Assembly: GCA_947471745.1 (NCBI GenBank)
Contig: CANJKZ010000977.1
Location: 2,522,501-2,586,500, forward strand
Reading direction: 5' to 3'
Length of the DNA stretch: 64,000 nucleotides
Source: Closterium sp. Naga37s-1
Taxonomy: Eukaryota; Streptophyta; Zygnematophyceae; Desmidiales; Closteriaceae
Shown here: one piece after another, positions 54,005 to 64,000 of the stretch
Layout of the letters: every line of letters starts with the position of its first letter
Position numbering within the stretch: position 1 is the stretch's first letter
Position numbers and translations under genes: made by a program
The notes under the pieces: model-generated
Seen by the model: the letters and a program-made list of their open reading frames with translations, nothing else
Told to the model about the DNA's origin: nothing
The model's database searches: none

Positions 54005-56065
54005 CTACTGTGTAACCGTGCTCGAAGAGTGCTGTGAGAAGTGGGTGCCAGCAGTGACTGTGAGGCTAGCGAGCTGGCAACTAGGGCGAGTGAGCGGATC
54101 TGCTGGGTTGCGTACGCCTGGCTTGTACTCTATCCTGTAGTGAAAACTCCCCTCCATGAACTCCATCCATCTAGCCTGGCGACGACTCAGCTGCGGCTGC
54201 GACTTGAGGAAACGAAGCGAGCAATGGTCCGTGCGTATAACACTATCTGCCCCCTCTAGGTAGCACCTCCACACCTTATACGCATGGATGATCGCGAGCG
54301 CCTCCTTGTCGTGTATGGGATAGTTCAACTCCGCTCCCCTAAGTTTACGCGACTCGTACGCGATCGGCTGCAACCCGCGTCCCTGGTCCTGAAGAAGCAC
54401 TGCTCCTATGGCCCGATCTGAAGCGTCGGTCACCACAACGTACGGGCGAGTGGGATCAGGGTACGACAGTGTCGGTGAAGATGTGAGCGACTGCTTCATC
54501 TGCTCGAACGCCTGCTGCTGCGCTGGACCCCAATCGAAATCTACGCCCTTCCGAAGTAGGTCGGTGAGTGAACTAGCGATCGATGCGTAACCCTGAACGA
54601 AACGACGGTAGTAATTGGCGAATCCGAGAAAGCTCTGCAACTCCTTGACTGAGGTCGGAGCTACCCAATCCTGTACTGCTGCAATCTTCTTCGGGTCGGT
54701 CCTAACGCCACTAGCGGATACGACGTGACCTAGGAACTCGACCTCTGGAAGGAAGAACTCGCACTTCGACTGCTTAGCGTACAACTGCTCCTTCCGCAAG
54801 ACCTCGAACACCTTCTGCAAGTGCTGCACGTGCTCCTCTTTCGTCTTGGAGAAGATGAGGATGTCGTCTAGGTAAACTACGACGAACGAACCTAGGAACT
54901 CGGAGAGGACGGTGTTCATGAGCGTCTGAAACGTCGCTGGGGCGTTGGTCAAACCGAACGGTAGAACTCTAAACTCGTACAACCCCTGCTTCGTACGAAA
55001 CGCCGTCTTGTCCTGATCCTCCGGAACTACTCGAATCTGGTGATATCCTGAGCGAAGGTCGATCTTGGAGAAAACTCTAGCGCCCTGCACTGCATCCAGA
55101 AGATCTTCTACTCTCGGCACCGGGAACCTATTCTTGACGGTGGCGGCGTTCAGTGCGCGGTAATCTATGCACATCCGTAACCCTCCGTCTTTCTTAGGCG
55201 CGAAAAGGATCGGTGTTGCCCAAGGCGATCTAGATGGCTGTATGAACCCCTGCGCGAGAAAGTGCCTAACCTGCTGCGTCATCTCCTCTGTCTCCGCTGG
55301 ACTCAACCTCCACTGCGGCTTCGCTACTGGTCTGCTTCCCGGCTCCAACTCTATCCGATGGTCTACTGCTCGGCTGGGAGGCAACCCTGGGGGCAACTCG
55401 TCGGGGAAGACGTCTGCGAACTCTGCTAACAGTGCACTCACCTCAGCAGGAAGAGTCGCCTTCTCACCAACTGCTGCACTCCCTCCTTTCCCCTCCTCAG
55501 CTTCCACCTCCTCAAGGAAAACCGCAAAGATCCGCGCCGCACGCTTCACTAACTGTCGCACACGAACAGCATTAATGATAGCTGTGGAGGATGTGGCCGC
55601 ATCGCTCCACTGTGGCAGCTCCCGGAACTCGCCATCTACCTTGACGCTGCAGCTTCCCTGAGCCCAATCGAACTGAGTGTTAACCGTCCGTAGCCAATCC
55701 CTACCGAAGATGAAGTCGTAACCGTCCAGCGTCGCAGAATCGAAATCACGCCTAACCGTGATTGGTCCTAGCACTACGCGCAGCTTGCGAATGACTGGTC
55801 CTATGTGAAGTGGCGTCCCATCTACCATGCGAGCGTCCTTGAAGTTGACTGCCGAATCTGCCTCGAGATGGAGACGACTAACTAATGAAGACGAAACGAA
55901 CGAGTGGCTAGCTCCGCTATCGATGAGAATCTTGACTGGAACACCGCGAAGCTTCCCTAGAAGCACGACTGGACGATCAACAGTGTCTACCTCGTTCGGC
56001 GTAGATGACTGCTCTAAGGGCGTCTCCTCTACGTTGGTAGACGTGGCGGGTTCGGAAGCGTCCAC
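54005..56065 (-). CDS. pol: retrotransposon protease, reverse transcriptase and RNase H
   Basis: Aspartic protease with the DSGASHSF active site; reverse transcriptase with MCIDYRALN and the [10 protein letters not shown] catalytic motif (D-D); RNase H region with [14 protein letters not shown] and [16 protein letters not shown]. The frame shows no ATG near its 5' edge (56063-56065 is GTG), suggesting frameshifted or polyprotein expression after gag. It ends at a TAG at 54005, and the following integrase frame is shifted, so the polyprotein is interrupted here. Confidence 0.94.
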   Translation of the reverse strand: MDASEPATSTNVEETPLEQSSTPNEVDTVDRPVVLLGKLRGVPVKILIDSGASHSFVSSSLVSRLHLEADSAVNFKDARMVDGTPLHIGPVIRKLRVVLGPITVRRDFDSATLDGYDFIFGRDWLRTVNTQFDWAQGSCSVKVDGEFRELPQWSDAATSSTAIINAVRVRQLVKRAARIFAVFLEEVEAEEGKGGSAAVGEKATLPAEVSALLAEFADVFPDELPPGLPPSRAVDHRIELEPGSRPVAKPQWRLSPAETEEMTQQVRHFLAQGFIQPSRSPWATPILFAPKKDGGLRMCIDYRALNAATVKNRFPVPRVEDLLDAVQGARVFSKIDLRSGYHQIRVVPEDQDKTAFRTKQGLYEFRVLPFGLTNAPATFQTLMNTVLSEFLGSFVVVYLDDILIFSKTKEEHVQHLQKVFEVLRKEQLYAKQSKCEFFLPEVEFLGHVVSASGVRTDPKKIAAVQDWVAPTSVKELQSFLGFANYYRRFVQGYASIASSLTDLLRKGVDFDWGPAQQQAFEQMKQSLTSSPTLSYPDPTRPYVVVTDASDRAIGAVLLQDQGRGLQPIAYESRKLRGAELNYPIHDKEALAIIHAYKVWRCYLEGADSVIRTDHCSLRFLKSQPQLSRRQARWMEFMEGSFHYRIEYKPGVRNPADPLTRPSCQLASLTVTAGTHFSQHSSSTVTQ

Positions 56066-56085
56066 ACCAGCTAGCGACCCGCTAT

Positions 56086-57105
56086 CTACTGGCGGTTTCC
56101 GTTTCCCTGCTGCCGCTCCTTAAGCTGTGGGCAGTCCCGCTTCATGTGTCCCGGCTTTTTGCAGTAGTGACAGTTCCCCCTAAATCCCGTTTTCTGTGAG
56201 CCGTCACTGTTAACTGCACCAATCTCCATGGGCGATGGTCCGTCCCTCGATCGAGTGTCGGTGATCGGTTTGTATCCCCTATCGCGATCGTCACGACCCC
56301 GTCGGCTTCGTACTGCGTCGACGCGTTCTGCTGCTGCGACTACCGACTCGAAGGTGGACAATCCGTGAATCGCTATGATCTCCGCTATGTCCGGCTTCAA
56401 CCCTTCGAGGTAGCGATCGCGCATCTCTGCTTCCGCGATATCGTCTATCTCGTTGCAGATACGGAAGAACCGTCGTGCGTACTCCTGGACGTTTCCTATC
56501 TGTCGGAAATGACGCAGACGCTTCCTAGCAGCTTCGGAGGCATTCACTAAGTCGAACCTACTCTTCAGCGTCGCTTCAAATCCTTCCCATGTTGTCGGAA
56601 CCGTGGTAACACCCAAAGCTAAACTCCCTAAGCTCGAAGTTGCAGCTGCATGCCCCTCACCCTGTTGATGCCCGTCCAAATGAGCCCTTCTTACAGCAGT
56701 TTGTGTGAGTTGGCGCCACCACTCCAAGGCCGGGCCCCTCAGCAGCGTAACGGAGTACTCGATCCGCTGCTGCGCGTCCGCCTCTTGCACCCCGCTTGCG
56801 GCGAAGTAGTTGTTCAGCATGAAGATCCACGTCCGCACGTTCGCGTCGCGTTGACTTGGGTCGAACGGCTCGGGCTTCTGCGGCTTGAGCGCGCTTCGAC
56901 GTTCCGGCAGCGCTTCCGCGCCAGTCGACGTGTTGGGTGCAGGAGATGGTGCGGCATGACCATGAGAAATTGACGCGAATTCACGAAGCTGTTGCATTTC
57001 AGCCCGTACCTGACGATTTTCCAGCGTCAACGTTTCGAGTTGGCGCATGAGTTGAGCAAGCGTGTTGCCCATGTCGTTGGGGACAGCGGTCATGGTTTCA
57101 TCCAT
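56086..57105 (-). CDS. gag: retrotransposon Gag
   Basis: First ATG of the frame is at 57105 ([14 protein letters not shown]); the frame is open back to 57219 without ATG. Contains a retrotransposon gag region ([39 protein letters not shown]) and one CCHC zinc knuckle ([14 protein letters not shown]). Forms the particle shell in the family. Stop at 56086; the pol frame begins about 20 bp later in a different frame. Confidence 0.92.
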   Translation of the reverse strand: MDETMTAVPNDMGNTLAQLMRQLETLTLENRQVRAEMQQLREFASISHGHAAPSPAPNTSTGAEALPERRSALKPQKPEPFDPSQRDANVRTWIFMLNNYFAASGVQEADAQQRIEYSVTLLRGPALEWWRQLTQTAVRRAHLDGHQQGEGHAAATSSLGSLALGVTTVPTTWEGFEATLKSRFDLVNASEAARKRLRHFRQIGNVQEYARRFFRICNEIDDIAEAEMRDRYLEGLKPDIAEIIAIHGLSTFESVVAAAERVDAVRSRRGRDDRDRGYKPITDTRSRDGPSPMEIGAVNSDGSQKTGFRGNCHYCKKPGHMKRDCPQLKERQQGNGNRQ

Positions 57106-57204
57106 GTCGGCTCGACGACTCCAAGTCTGCAAGTCGGCACCGCGGGACGATGACGTCGTAGTCTCGTCGTCGACGGTCGCTCGTTGGAAGTCGCTCCCCT
57201 CGAA

Positions 57205-57220
57205 GGCTCTTGATACCAAG
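57205..57220 (-). promoter_or_regulatory. primer binding site (tRNA-iMet type)
   Basis: Directly inside the 5' LTR the element strand reads CTTGGTATCAAGAGCC. This matches the plant initiator-Met PBS TGGTATCAGAGC apart from one extra A. Confidence 0.75.
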
Positions 57221-57556
57221 TGTTAGGCCCCTTGGCCTAAATCCGCTAAGGAATAGCGGGGTTGACTAAATTGAGGATAAACGCGGCGGAAGACTTTGGC
57301 GAAAGAGAGTGTTGGCGAAATAGGCGAAGAGGTAACTGAGTAATTGAAGAGTTGAATGAGAATTGATTGATATGAGGGAATACAAGCAAGGTTGATATAG
57401 CATGCAAGAGCAATTGTGGGAAAGTGGGTTGTGGGACTAGGAACTAGAAGGCAAAGAAAGTAGAGTGCCACGTGGCACTAGGAAATCCAAGAAGATAAGG
57501 ATAAGGATGGGGTTGGGAGTTACTGTGCAAAGTGAACAGTAAAACCCCCTGTAACA
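57221..57556 (-). repeat. 5' LTR
   Basis: 336-bp direct repeat; should hold the element promoter. Same sequence as the 3' LTR. Confidence 0.95.
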
Positions 57557-58360
57557 ATGGTGTACCCTGGTGCAAATTCTTTCATCACCCCTTGCCCTTT
57601 CGAACTTGTTGAAGTTAACAGCACAACCCTGCGAGAGACTATAAACGTATCGCGACTGGCACTACACGGATGGCGGCTGTTCAAGATCCCATACCTGTCC
57701 CGGACCGTTAAAGCGGCAGTATACATTTGTCAGTGGGGTTTCGGGTTTGTGAGTGTGCCTCACAGTTTTGGGGCAACTTTTCAAGTTCCTAAGGATTTTG
57801 AACCTCTGCTGTGAAATTTATAGCTTTAACGGAACTTCGGGATTCCGAGCCGTATAGAATGTAGCGTGCTGGTGACGCATACTGAGGTCGCCATTCATGT
57901 TTGGATCTGCTATCTTTCCCCCTCGCCTGTCTGTGCTTTTGGCTGGTCCTGAAGGTTCTTACGCCATTCGCCTCGTATCCTCTTCCGTGTCAGTCGCCTT
58001 GACATTTCCTTCTCTACACGGATCATATTAATCGTCATTGATTGGGAAATCAGCAGCTCCTCTTGTTTGTTTAGTCGTCCTCGCCGCTACGATCAAAGCT
58101 GATCCGAGGGTATGTAGCACTACATTCAGTGAAGCGGGACGAAGGCGACGGTGGGACGAAAAGGGGCATTGATTGCTGGCAGCAGCAGCAGTATGAGCGA
58201 CACTACAAGCGAAAGTTACCAACTGTGGGAGGGAGCCTCGTTAGCGCGAGACTGGCAGCTTTTCGCGACGGGAGCAAGGAATTTCACGAATTCAGTTACA
58301 GCCTCTTTTAGCGAGTCAAGGAGCTTCTTGTGCTATTAGCGAGGACAAGAGGGACACGGC
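57557..58360. other. EXO5 upstream region
   Basis: Post-insertion flank and putative EXO5 promoter or 5' UTR. No clear TATA. The pre-insertion site ttgcaccatggtgtaccctg followed by gtgcaa is a short imperfect palindrome. Confidence 0.45.
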
Positions 58361-61300
58361 ATGTTTGCAAACCAGCAGGACATTGTTTCGACCGTCGCGG
58401 GCAGCATGGAAAACGTCGAGTATGTTCATGAGAAGCTTCTCCTGCCCGACGAAGAGTTCGCGCTCCTAGAAGCGGCAGTGGCGGCCGCGGAGCGGGAAGC
58501 GGCTGCGCGGAAAGCTGCGCGAGCTGGTAGTTCCGCGGAGGTAGTGGCGGTACATCCGCGGGTGGACGGGACGGCGGAGGCAGTGAAGGAATCCGCGCGC
58601 GAGAGGAACAATGCGCGGGGACGCGGGGACAGGATTGAGTCTGCGGAAAGCAGCGCGGAGGCGTCACGACGGCTGGTGTCCCCAGAGTCAACTCAGAATT
58701 CGCTTTATGCATGGATGCGACCAGAGACGCTTTTTGAGGCGCCTCAAAATCCCAAGGCGCCTTCTCAGGCTCCTCAAATGGCGGAGCCTGTGACAAGGAG
58801 GTCCCTTTTCCCGGACATTGAGGACGTGGCGAGTCGCGATTCGCTGCCAGCGGAATGGACACGTGTCGTTGCTGGAGCCGCAGGCGCTGATGGATGTGCG
58901 AGGGAGCGCGAGGCAGGAATGGAGGCTAGGGGAATGAGTACAGAGGCTCGGGGAATGAGTGCAGAGGCTCGGGGAATGAGTACAGAGGCTCGGGGAACGG
59001 GTTCAGAGGAGAGGGGAACGAAAGGAGAGGCGCGGGAAGCTAGAGAAGGGGCGCTGGAGGTTCGGGCAAGGCACGTGGCACGGCGGCCGTTGGATTGCAA
59101 GCGGAATCAGCGGCTGTCTGTGACGGATATCACAGACGCGGTACTTGCACATGCGTCGCGTGGCTCTTCCATCCCGTCCTGTTCTTTTCCTCCTTAGCCC
59201 TTCTTTTCCTCCCTAGCCCCAACTCTGAATTCAGACTGCGATGATTATAAAATCTTGTTCTTTTACAGATTTTTGCTCCTCATCTGTCCCTTGACTTACA
59301 TCCCTTCGCCAACTCGTCAAGCACGAGCGCCCCATGATTGACATGCCTCACCACCCGTCCCTTCTCTTTCTACACACGTCCCAAGCCCGCCTCGTTTCTC
59401 TTTCCCTTCGTTCACCCTCTCGCCCATCTGCCCAATCACCCAATCACCCATCCGCCTGTGCTCGCAGGAGTGGTGTGAGCAGCGGGTCGTCTTCTCTCTC
59501 GCCCGCGGCAAACCCCCGCCAACAGCAGCGATGAGGGCGGGCGCGGAGAGGCATGCAGCGTTGGAGCGGGAGGTGGTGGAGACAGTAGAGGTGGCGGTGG
59601 AAACCAGGGAGGACGTGTGGGCGCTCAGACTGCTGGGGGCCGCTGCTAGAGTGCTCGCCCTGGGGGAGGGTATGAGGGAGGCGATGGGGGGTGCCATGGG
59701 GAGGGAGAATGGAGGAGCGGGGCTCTGTGGTGATGCTGCTGCCGGCATAACGCGAGAAGTCTTTGTGTGAGTGGCTCCTGCCCTGACCCACTGCCTGTTG
59801 CTTCATCACCTCCTCCTGCTGCTGCTGCGGCTGCTCCTCCACCTGCTGCTGCTGTTTGATTGCCCAATCAACGAGCTCATTTCTGTTGCTCTTACCGTCG
59901 AAACCCTCCATGCTCAGGTTGGGCAGGGTGCATGGCGTGTGGGTGGTGGGCGTGATTGATGAGCTGCGCCTCGTGCGTGCTGGAGTTGCTGCAGCAGAAG
60001 ACAGAGAGGGGAGTGCCAGGATGGAAGGCTGCAGCGCAGGCAGTCAAACAAGTCAAAAAGTTGAAACCGGCGAAACAGGACAGACAGCTAGTCAGACAGG
60101 ACAGGCAGGTCGAACAGGTCAAACAGGTCAGACAGGTCATGCAGGTCAAACGGGTCAAACGGTTCAAACGGTTCAAACGGTTCAAACGGGTCAAGCAGGT
60201 CAAGCAGGACAGACAGGTCAAACAGGTCAACCGAGCCGTACAAGTCCTGTGAAAAGGAAATCTGGGTGCATGGGGACCGAGGGAGAGCACATGCAGAAGA
60301 ACGAGGAGAGAGCATCAGGTGGATCACAGCCGTTAGATTCACAGCCGTTGGGCTCGCAGCCGTTAGATTCACAGCCGTTGGAATCCCAGCCATTGGATTC
60401 ACAACTGATGATTTCAGAACGCTCACTGGGATATCGTTCTGATTCACATGCGTTCACCTCTCAGTCATCCGATGTGTCCATGCAGCTTGCATCGCAACCT
60501 GATTCCGCTAGCAGCCCTGGCAGGGAGGGAGGCAGCAAGGGAGGTGGCGAGGCCAGCAGGGAGGGCGGCTGGGAGGGAGGCGGGGAAGGAGGAGATAAGG
60601 GAGGAGTGGGGGAGGGTGGGGGTGGGTGGCGTGTGATGGTAGTCGACACCAAGACTCGCGTGCGGCCTCGGGCACCACGGGCAGCGCAAAGCAGAAACAG
60701 CAGGTGGGCTTGTATGCACGGGTGGTTGCATGTGGGAAGGGAAGCGGGGAAGGCGGGAGCGGGTGGCGTGTGATGGTGGTGGACACCAAGACTCGCGTGC
60801 GACCCCGACCCCCACGGGCAGCGCAGAGCAGGAACGCCAGGTGGGTCTACATGCACAGGGGGGAGAAGACAGATTGACTGTATTCCTCACCCACGTGCCC
60901 CCGATTCCCTTCCTTGCTCTCTGCTCCTCCTCTGCCCATCCCCTTCTCTCACATGTTTCAGCTCATCTGCTGTAACTCGACCATTCGCGCACCACCACCC
61001 CCCCCCCCCCCCTCTCTCTCTCTCGCAGGCTGCAGCTGATGTGCTACAGTGCGCTGCTCAGCAGCATGGTGCAGCACGGCCTGCCTCAGGAGCCCTTCTT
61101 CTCCTCCTTCCGCCTCCAACCCCGCGCCACCCTCTCCCCCCAAGTGCTTGAACATGCGGCCGAGGTCTTTCCACGGAGAAAGGTGTGTTTATGGGGAGCT
61201 GAGGTTATGGGAAGGTGAGATTTTGGGGAGGTGAGATGTTGGCGAGATTTTGGGAATGTGAGATTTCCAAGGTGTGGTGTTGTTTGCCCCTGCCTGTAGC

Positions 61301-61798
61301 ATCTGCGTGTTGTGTGTCTTATTCTCTTGTGCCGCATTTTTCAGATCACCTGTCTCGCTGACGTCACGAGTGCGGTCTCTCACGCCTTCCAGTCGCTGCA
61401 GCCACTGCACTCCACCCTGCTCTTACGGTACGCGGACTATCTTGCCTTGCAATGCCATGCATGTATGCGAGACAGTCGCAGTCACAGTCTCCTCTCTCAC
61501 AGGCGCTCTTTGAACACTCTCCTCTGGGTTGCTTGAGATGCTTTTTGCCACGCTGCTGCTTGTTTGCAGGTATGAGTGGCAGGCGGATGGCTCACTCATT
61601 CACGAGGACCGCTTCCCCTATGATCCCCACTGGCTGCAAGCTAGCATCTCCACAAGCCTCGATTTCTGGCTCGGGCGCCGCCAACCCTTCATCGTGCCTC
61701 GTGAAGAGGCTTGGAAATGCTCCTGGTGCTCGTTTGCGCCAGTGTGCCGCCCGGATTTGAGGTGGAAGGGGCAAGCAGGCAATGGACTATTTGTCTGA
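58361..61798 (+). CDS. EXO5: Exonuclease V (EXO5/DEM1 family)
   Basis: Single-strand DNA exonuclease of the PD-(D/E)XK fold with a 4Fe-4S cluster; acts in nuclear, mitochondrial or plastid DNA maintenance in known homologues. Six exons: 58361-59140, 59468-59766, 59918-60703, 61029-61182, 61345-61427, 61570-61798; 2,331 nt, 776 aa, GT-AG and phase-consistent. Seen: VTDITDAEWCEQRVVFSL with the N-terminal cluster Cys at 263, AERHAALEREV, VAVETREDVWALRLL, GVWVVGVIDELRL (metal-binding Asp/Glu), VVDTKTRVRPR (D-x-K catalytic), QLMCYSALL, and the C-x2-C-x5-C of WKCSWCSFAPVC (Cys 751, 754, 760). Much longer than Arabidopsis EXO5 (roughly 400 aa): a disordered N-terminal 250 aa and a ~220-residue repeat-rich insertion between the two catalytic motifs. 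Confidence 0.95.
58916..59010 (+). repeat. 24-bp in-frame repeat in EXO5 exon 1
   Basis: Four tandem units encoding EARGMSTE-type octapeptides. Confidence 0.9.
60090..60400 (+). repeat. 9-bp and 15-bp in-frame repeats in EXO5 exon 3
   Basis: About 16 units of 9 bp (ggtcaaaca; Gly/Val-Gln-Thr/Ala) at 60090-60236, then about six 15-bp units (ttagattcacagccg; SQPLD/SQPLG) at 60326-60400. They expand the loop between the catalytic motifs. Confidence 0.9.
60763..60840 (+). repeat. extra tail of EXO5 exon 3 carrying the catalytic D-x-K motif
   Basis: The exon-3 end (60627-60703, encoding WRVMVVDTKTRVRPRAPRAA and the following SRN codons, AG|GTGGGC) is repeated in the intron at 60763-60840 with CCAG|GTGGGT. 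The copy differs at about nine bases and is also open. The copy ends 137 bp after the first donor. Confidence 0.92.
60998..61026 (+). promoter_or_regulatory. strong polypyrimidine tract before EXO5 exon 4
   Basis: C-run followed by (CT)n immediately before TCGCAG|G, a long 3' splice-site tract. Confidence 0.6.
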
Positions 61799-62569
61799 CC
61801 TGGGCATTGTGTGTATAGGGCTTTAAGTATAGTGCCATGACAGAGCATGCCCACCACACCATGTTAAGCCAACTAGCCAACACTTGTAAGTGCTACAGCT
61901 AGTTTGCATGTATGCTTTCATGTATTAAGCCACCTCGAAAACATAGGACAGTGATGGTCCCAGAGATTCTCCACCTAATCACCAATGTTTCATATTCTTC
62001 CATGTGATGCAAACTGTTTTGACTCCTTTTGTGAACCAGGTCCTGTTTATCCTGAGACATGTTCATGTGTACTTCCATCGTATACTTCCTTTCATGATTA
62101 TACTCTTGATTATACTTTTCATACCAGCACACCTCCATTCTCTTTAGTAAGGTGCACTACTGGTAAAAATGGTCCATATATTCAATATATCAGGACATTA
62201 CAAGCTGTTGCATCTCAGCAGAATGTACTACCGTACTAGAATGGTCCATTCTAGTGGCAGCATGCCATCCATGCCCACCCCGGCATGGACTGGCAGCGCA
62301 ACAGGCAGAGAGGAAGGCTGAGCCATGAGCATTGCTTCGCCCAAGACGTGCGGGAGCCCTACTAGGGACTAGCTCTGCCCACCCCCACCTCCACCAAATG
62401 ACAACAACTGCTGGCCAGACAGTGTTGGCACTTGGCGGGGGCGGAGGGGGACAGAACCAGTCCGGTTTGGCCCGGATTCGAGTGCTTAGCCCAATGCTCA
62501 TGGGTTCAACCCCTCTCATGCACTGCCTTCACCACCAACAGCCATGATTGCTGCCCATGAACGCACCTG
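61799..62569. other. EXO5 3' flank
   Basis: No gene recognised. Contains a near-perfect hairpin, actagaatgg/ccattctagt, at about 62234-62254 and an A/T-rich EXO5 3' UTR candidate. The minus-strand frame at 62190-62519 may belong to the exon-like modules to the right but shows no family signature. Confidence 0.45.
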
Positions 62570-64000
62570 CATGGTAAGAAAGGAAAAGATTAGTCCAGGC
62601 TCTTAAAAAACAGAAAGGAGGCAGCATGCGACAAAGCAAAATGACAAACACAAATTCATAAAAAAGGTTTAGCAAAACCGACTAGGCGCAAAGGACTGAG
62701 ACTTATCTGCAGTTGGGGAGTTGAAGGTGTTTAGCAGTGCGCAGAGACTTGAGGCTTCATGGTCGTGAAGAGATGCATTGAAGAGAGTCCTTGGAGAGAA
62801 CCTGCCAGGAGGTAAACGGACCAGGTCAGTGAACGGGATCATTATGAAGCCACAACTTGAATAGAACGAAAGAATCAGCAAGCGTGGAAGCAGTCGAAGG
62901 GGAATGTGCAGCAAACTAAGGAGCGTTAAAGACAAGGGGCAGGAAACTTATCTCGCCAAGGTTGAGTCTTGAGGCGCCTCATCATACCATGGTGCTCCCA
63001 TGGATGTTGGACATGCTCAAGGTCCCTTGGTTGAGTAACCTGCCACATCAAAGTAAAAATAAAACCAAGTTAGTAAATCAAGTAATTTCAGAATCACTAA
63101 GCAACAGAAAGCAAGAGATGAGGGGTAAAGTCCATAGAGAGGGGACTTACTGCTGGTGTAGAGAGAGGAGGCGCCTGCCAGTGGTGTCGGCAGGTACGTT
63201 CACCCCGCCTTGAAGCTTAGCAGTGTGGCACAAGGGCCTTGAATAGAACCTGCAAGAATAAAAAAGCGAACGTTAGTAAAGTGAATTAACAAAGGATGAA
63301 AAAACGGAACTCAAAGTATACTTACCACACCACCACAGAGCCGATTACCAACCAAAGGGACCTGTACCGCACCTGTACCAAACCTGTACCGAACCTAAAC
63401 CGGGGGGAGTGGCTCTGTGGGGTCGATACGTTCAACCTTAACCGGGGAGGTAAGTTGAGGAGCTGCTCCTTCGCCCGCCATGAGCTCGGGAGGTTGATGC
63501 CACAAGGGCCTTGAATATAACCTGCAAGTTCAAAAACATGCACAGGTTAGTAAACGGAATTAAGAAAGCAGGAAAAAAGACTTTGCAAAACTCAAAAGCA
63601 CGTGTTGCTGCTTACCTCAGCACCACAGAGCCGATTACCAACCAAAAAAATACCGTAAGGGGACCTGTACCGCACCTGTACCGAACCTGTACCAGGGGGG
63701 GTGGCTCTGTGGGTTGATACGTTCAACCTTCACCGTGAAGGTAAGTTGAGGAGCTGCTCCTTTAGCCCGCCATGAGCTTGGAAGGTTGATGGCACAAGGG
63801 TCTTGAATATAATCTGCAAGTTTAAACACAAGCACAGGTTAGTAAACGGAATTAAGGAAAGCATGAAAAAAGACTTTGCAAAACTCAAAAAGCACGTGTT
63901 GCTGCTTACCACAGCACCACAGAGCCGATTACCAATCAGAAAAATACCTTAAGGGGACCTGTACCGCACCTGTACCGCACCTGTACCGCACCTGTACCGC
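62570..64000 (-). repeat. second array of exon-like modules
   Basis: Minus-strand modules of the form branch-point-like TTTACTAAC, pyrimidines, TTGCAG or TGGCAG, an 80-230 bp segment, then a GTAAGT/GTAAGC or ATAAGT donor-like end. The three right-hand copies are similar, with period about 292 bp (donor-like ends near 63321, 63613, 63906). They encode AELMAGEGAAPQLT-like frames and a shared CACCACAGAGCCGATT / GGTTGATACGTTCAACC sequence. Three diverged modules lie at 62702-62810, 62949-63045 and 63147-63250. The extreme right edge (63951-64000) is an 11-bp repeat (acctgtaccgc) whose minus strand repeats CGGTACAGGTG. Coding status unclear: frames do not connect cleanly. Confidence 0.7.

Larger units (their letters stand above)
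52254..57556 (-). mobile_element. Ty3/gypsy chromodomain LTR retrotransposon
   Basis: 5,303-bp element read right to left: 5' LTR (57221-57556), tRNA-iMet-like PBS, gag, protease-RT-RNase H, integrase-chromodomain, polypurine tract, 3' LTR (52254-52589). LTRs are 336 bp, start TGTTACAGG and end CCTAACA in element orientation, and appear identical to each other, so the insertion is recent. Flanks share atgg(t), a 4-5 bp target duplication (52250-52253 and 57557-57560). Domain order protease-RT-RNase H-integrase plus chromodomain places it among chromodomain Ty3/gypsy elements (chromoviruses) of plants. It inserted between the MYB and EXO5 genes. Confidence 0.96.

Noticed and set aside
62465..62560. 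tRNA gene (gggttcaacccc resembles a B box)
   Set aside because: The T arm does not pair properly and no acceptor, D or anticodon arms can be built around it.

Overview
The window is nuclear DNA of a green plant of the streptophyte line, most likely a streptophyte alga; the species is not recognised. Evidence: a growth-regulating factor (QLQ + WRC domains), a GT-3-type trihelix factor, a GONST-type Golgi GDP-sugar transporter, a plastid-targeted protein, PEX5, exonuclease V and a chromodomain Ty3/gypsy element, all in multi-exon genes with GT-AG introns, polyQ tracts and much simple repeat. No prokaryotic features are present.

Layout, left to right. 1-9.5 kb: one tandem array of about 490 copies of a 19-bp unit. 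9.5-13.0 kb (-): nucleotide-sugar transporter whose sixth visible exon ends exactly where the array begins; its last exons lie off the left end. 14.9-16.9 kb (+): trihelix factor. 17.2-19.9 kb (-): five-exon plastid-targeted membrane protein of unknown family. 20.4-23.5 kb (-): GRF transcription factor. 23.8 kb: small MITE. 25.2-33.4 kb (-): PEX5, 14 exons, complete. 34.6-42.8 kb (-): about a dozen repeats of a 0.5-0.6 kb exon-like module. 44.5-49.75 kb (-): MYB/SANT protein. 52.25-57.56 kb (-): recent Ty3/gypsy chromodomain retrotransposon with seemingly identical LTRs. 58.4-61.8 kb (+): exonuclease V, six exons, complete. 62.6-64.0 kb: a second array of exon-like modules running off the right end.

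Most striking pattern: in six of the seven host genes, short exon segments that abut a splice site (donor with the exon tail, or acceptor with the exon head) are tandemly duplicated inside the adjoining intron, from one extra copy to about 490. The 19-bp array is the extreme case: each unit is 14 nt of exon end plus 5 nt of intron start (CCCACCACCTACAG|GTACG on the minus strand). This resembles the AGGT tandem-duplication model of intron creation happening repeatedly. The GRF gene is the only one without it.

The genes do not form an operon or a pathway; they are independent eukaryotic transcription units. Gene models were built by hand from splice consensus, reading-frame continuity and remembered family sequence. 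For GRF, PEX5, MYB, EXO5 and the plastid protein the summed exons are an exact multiple of three and end in a stop.
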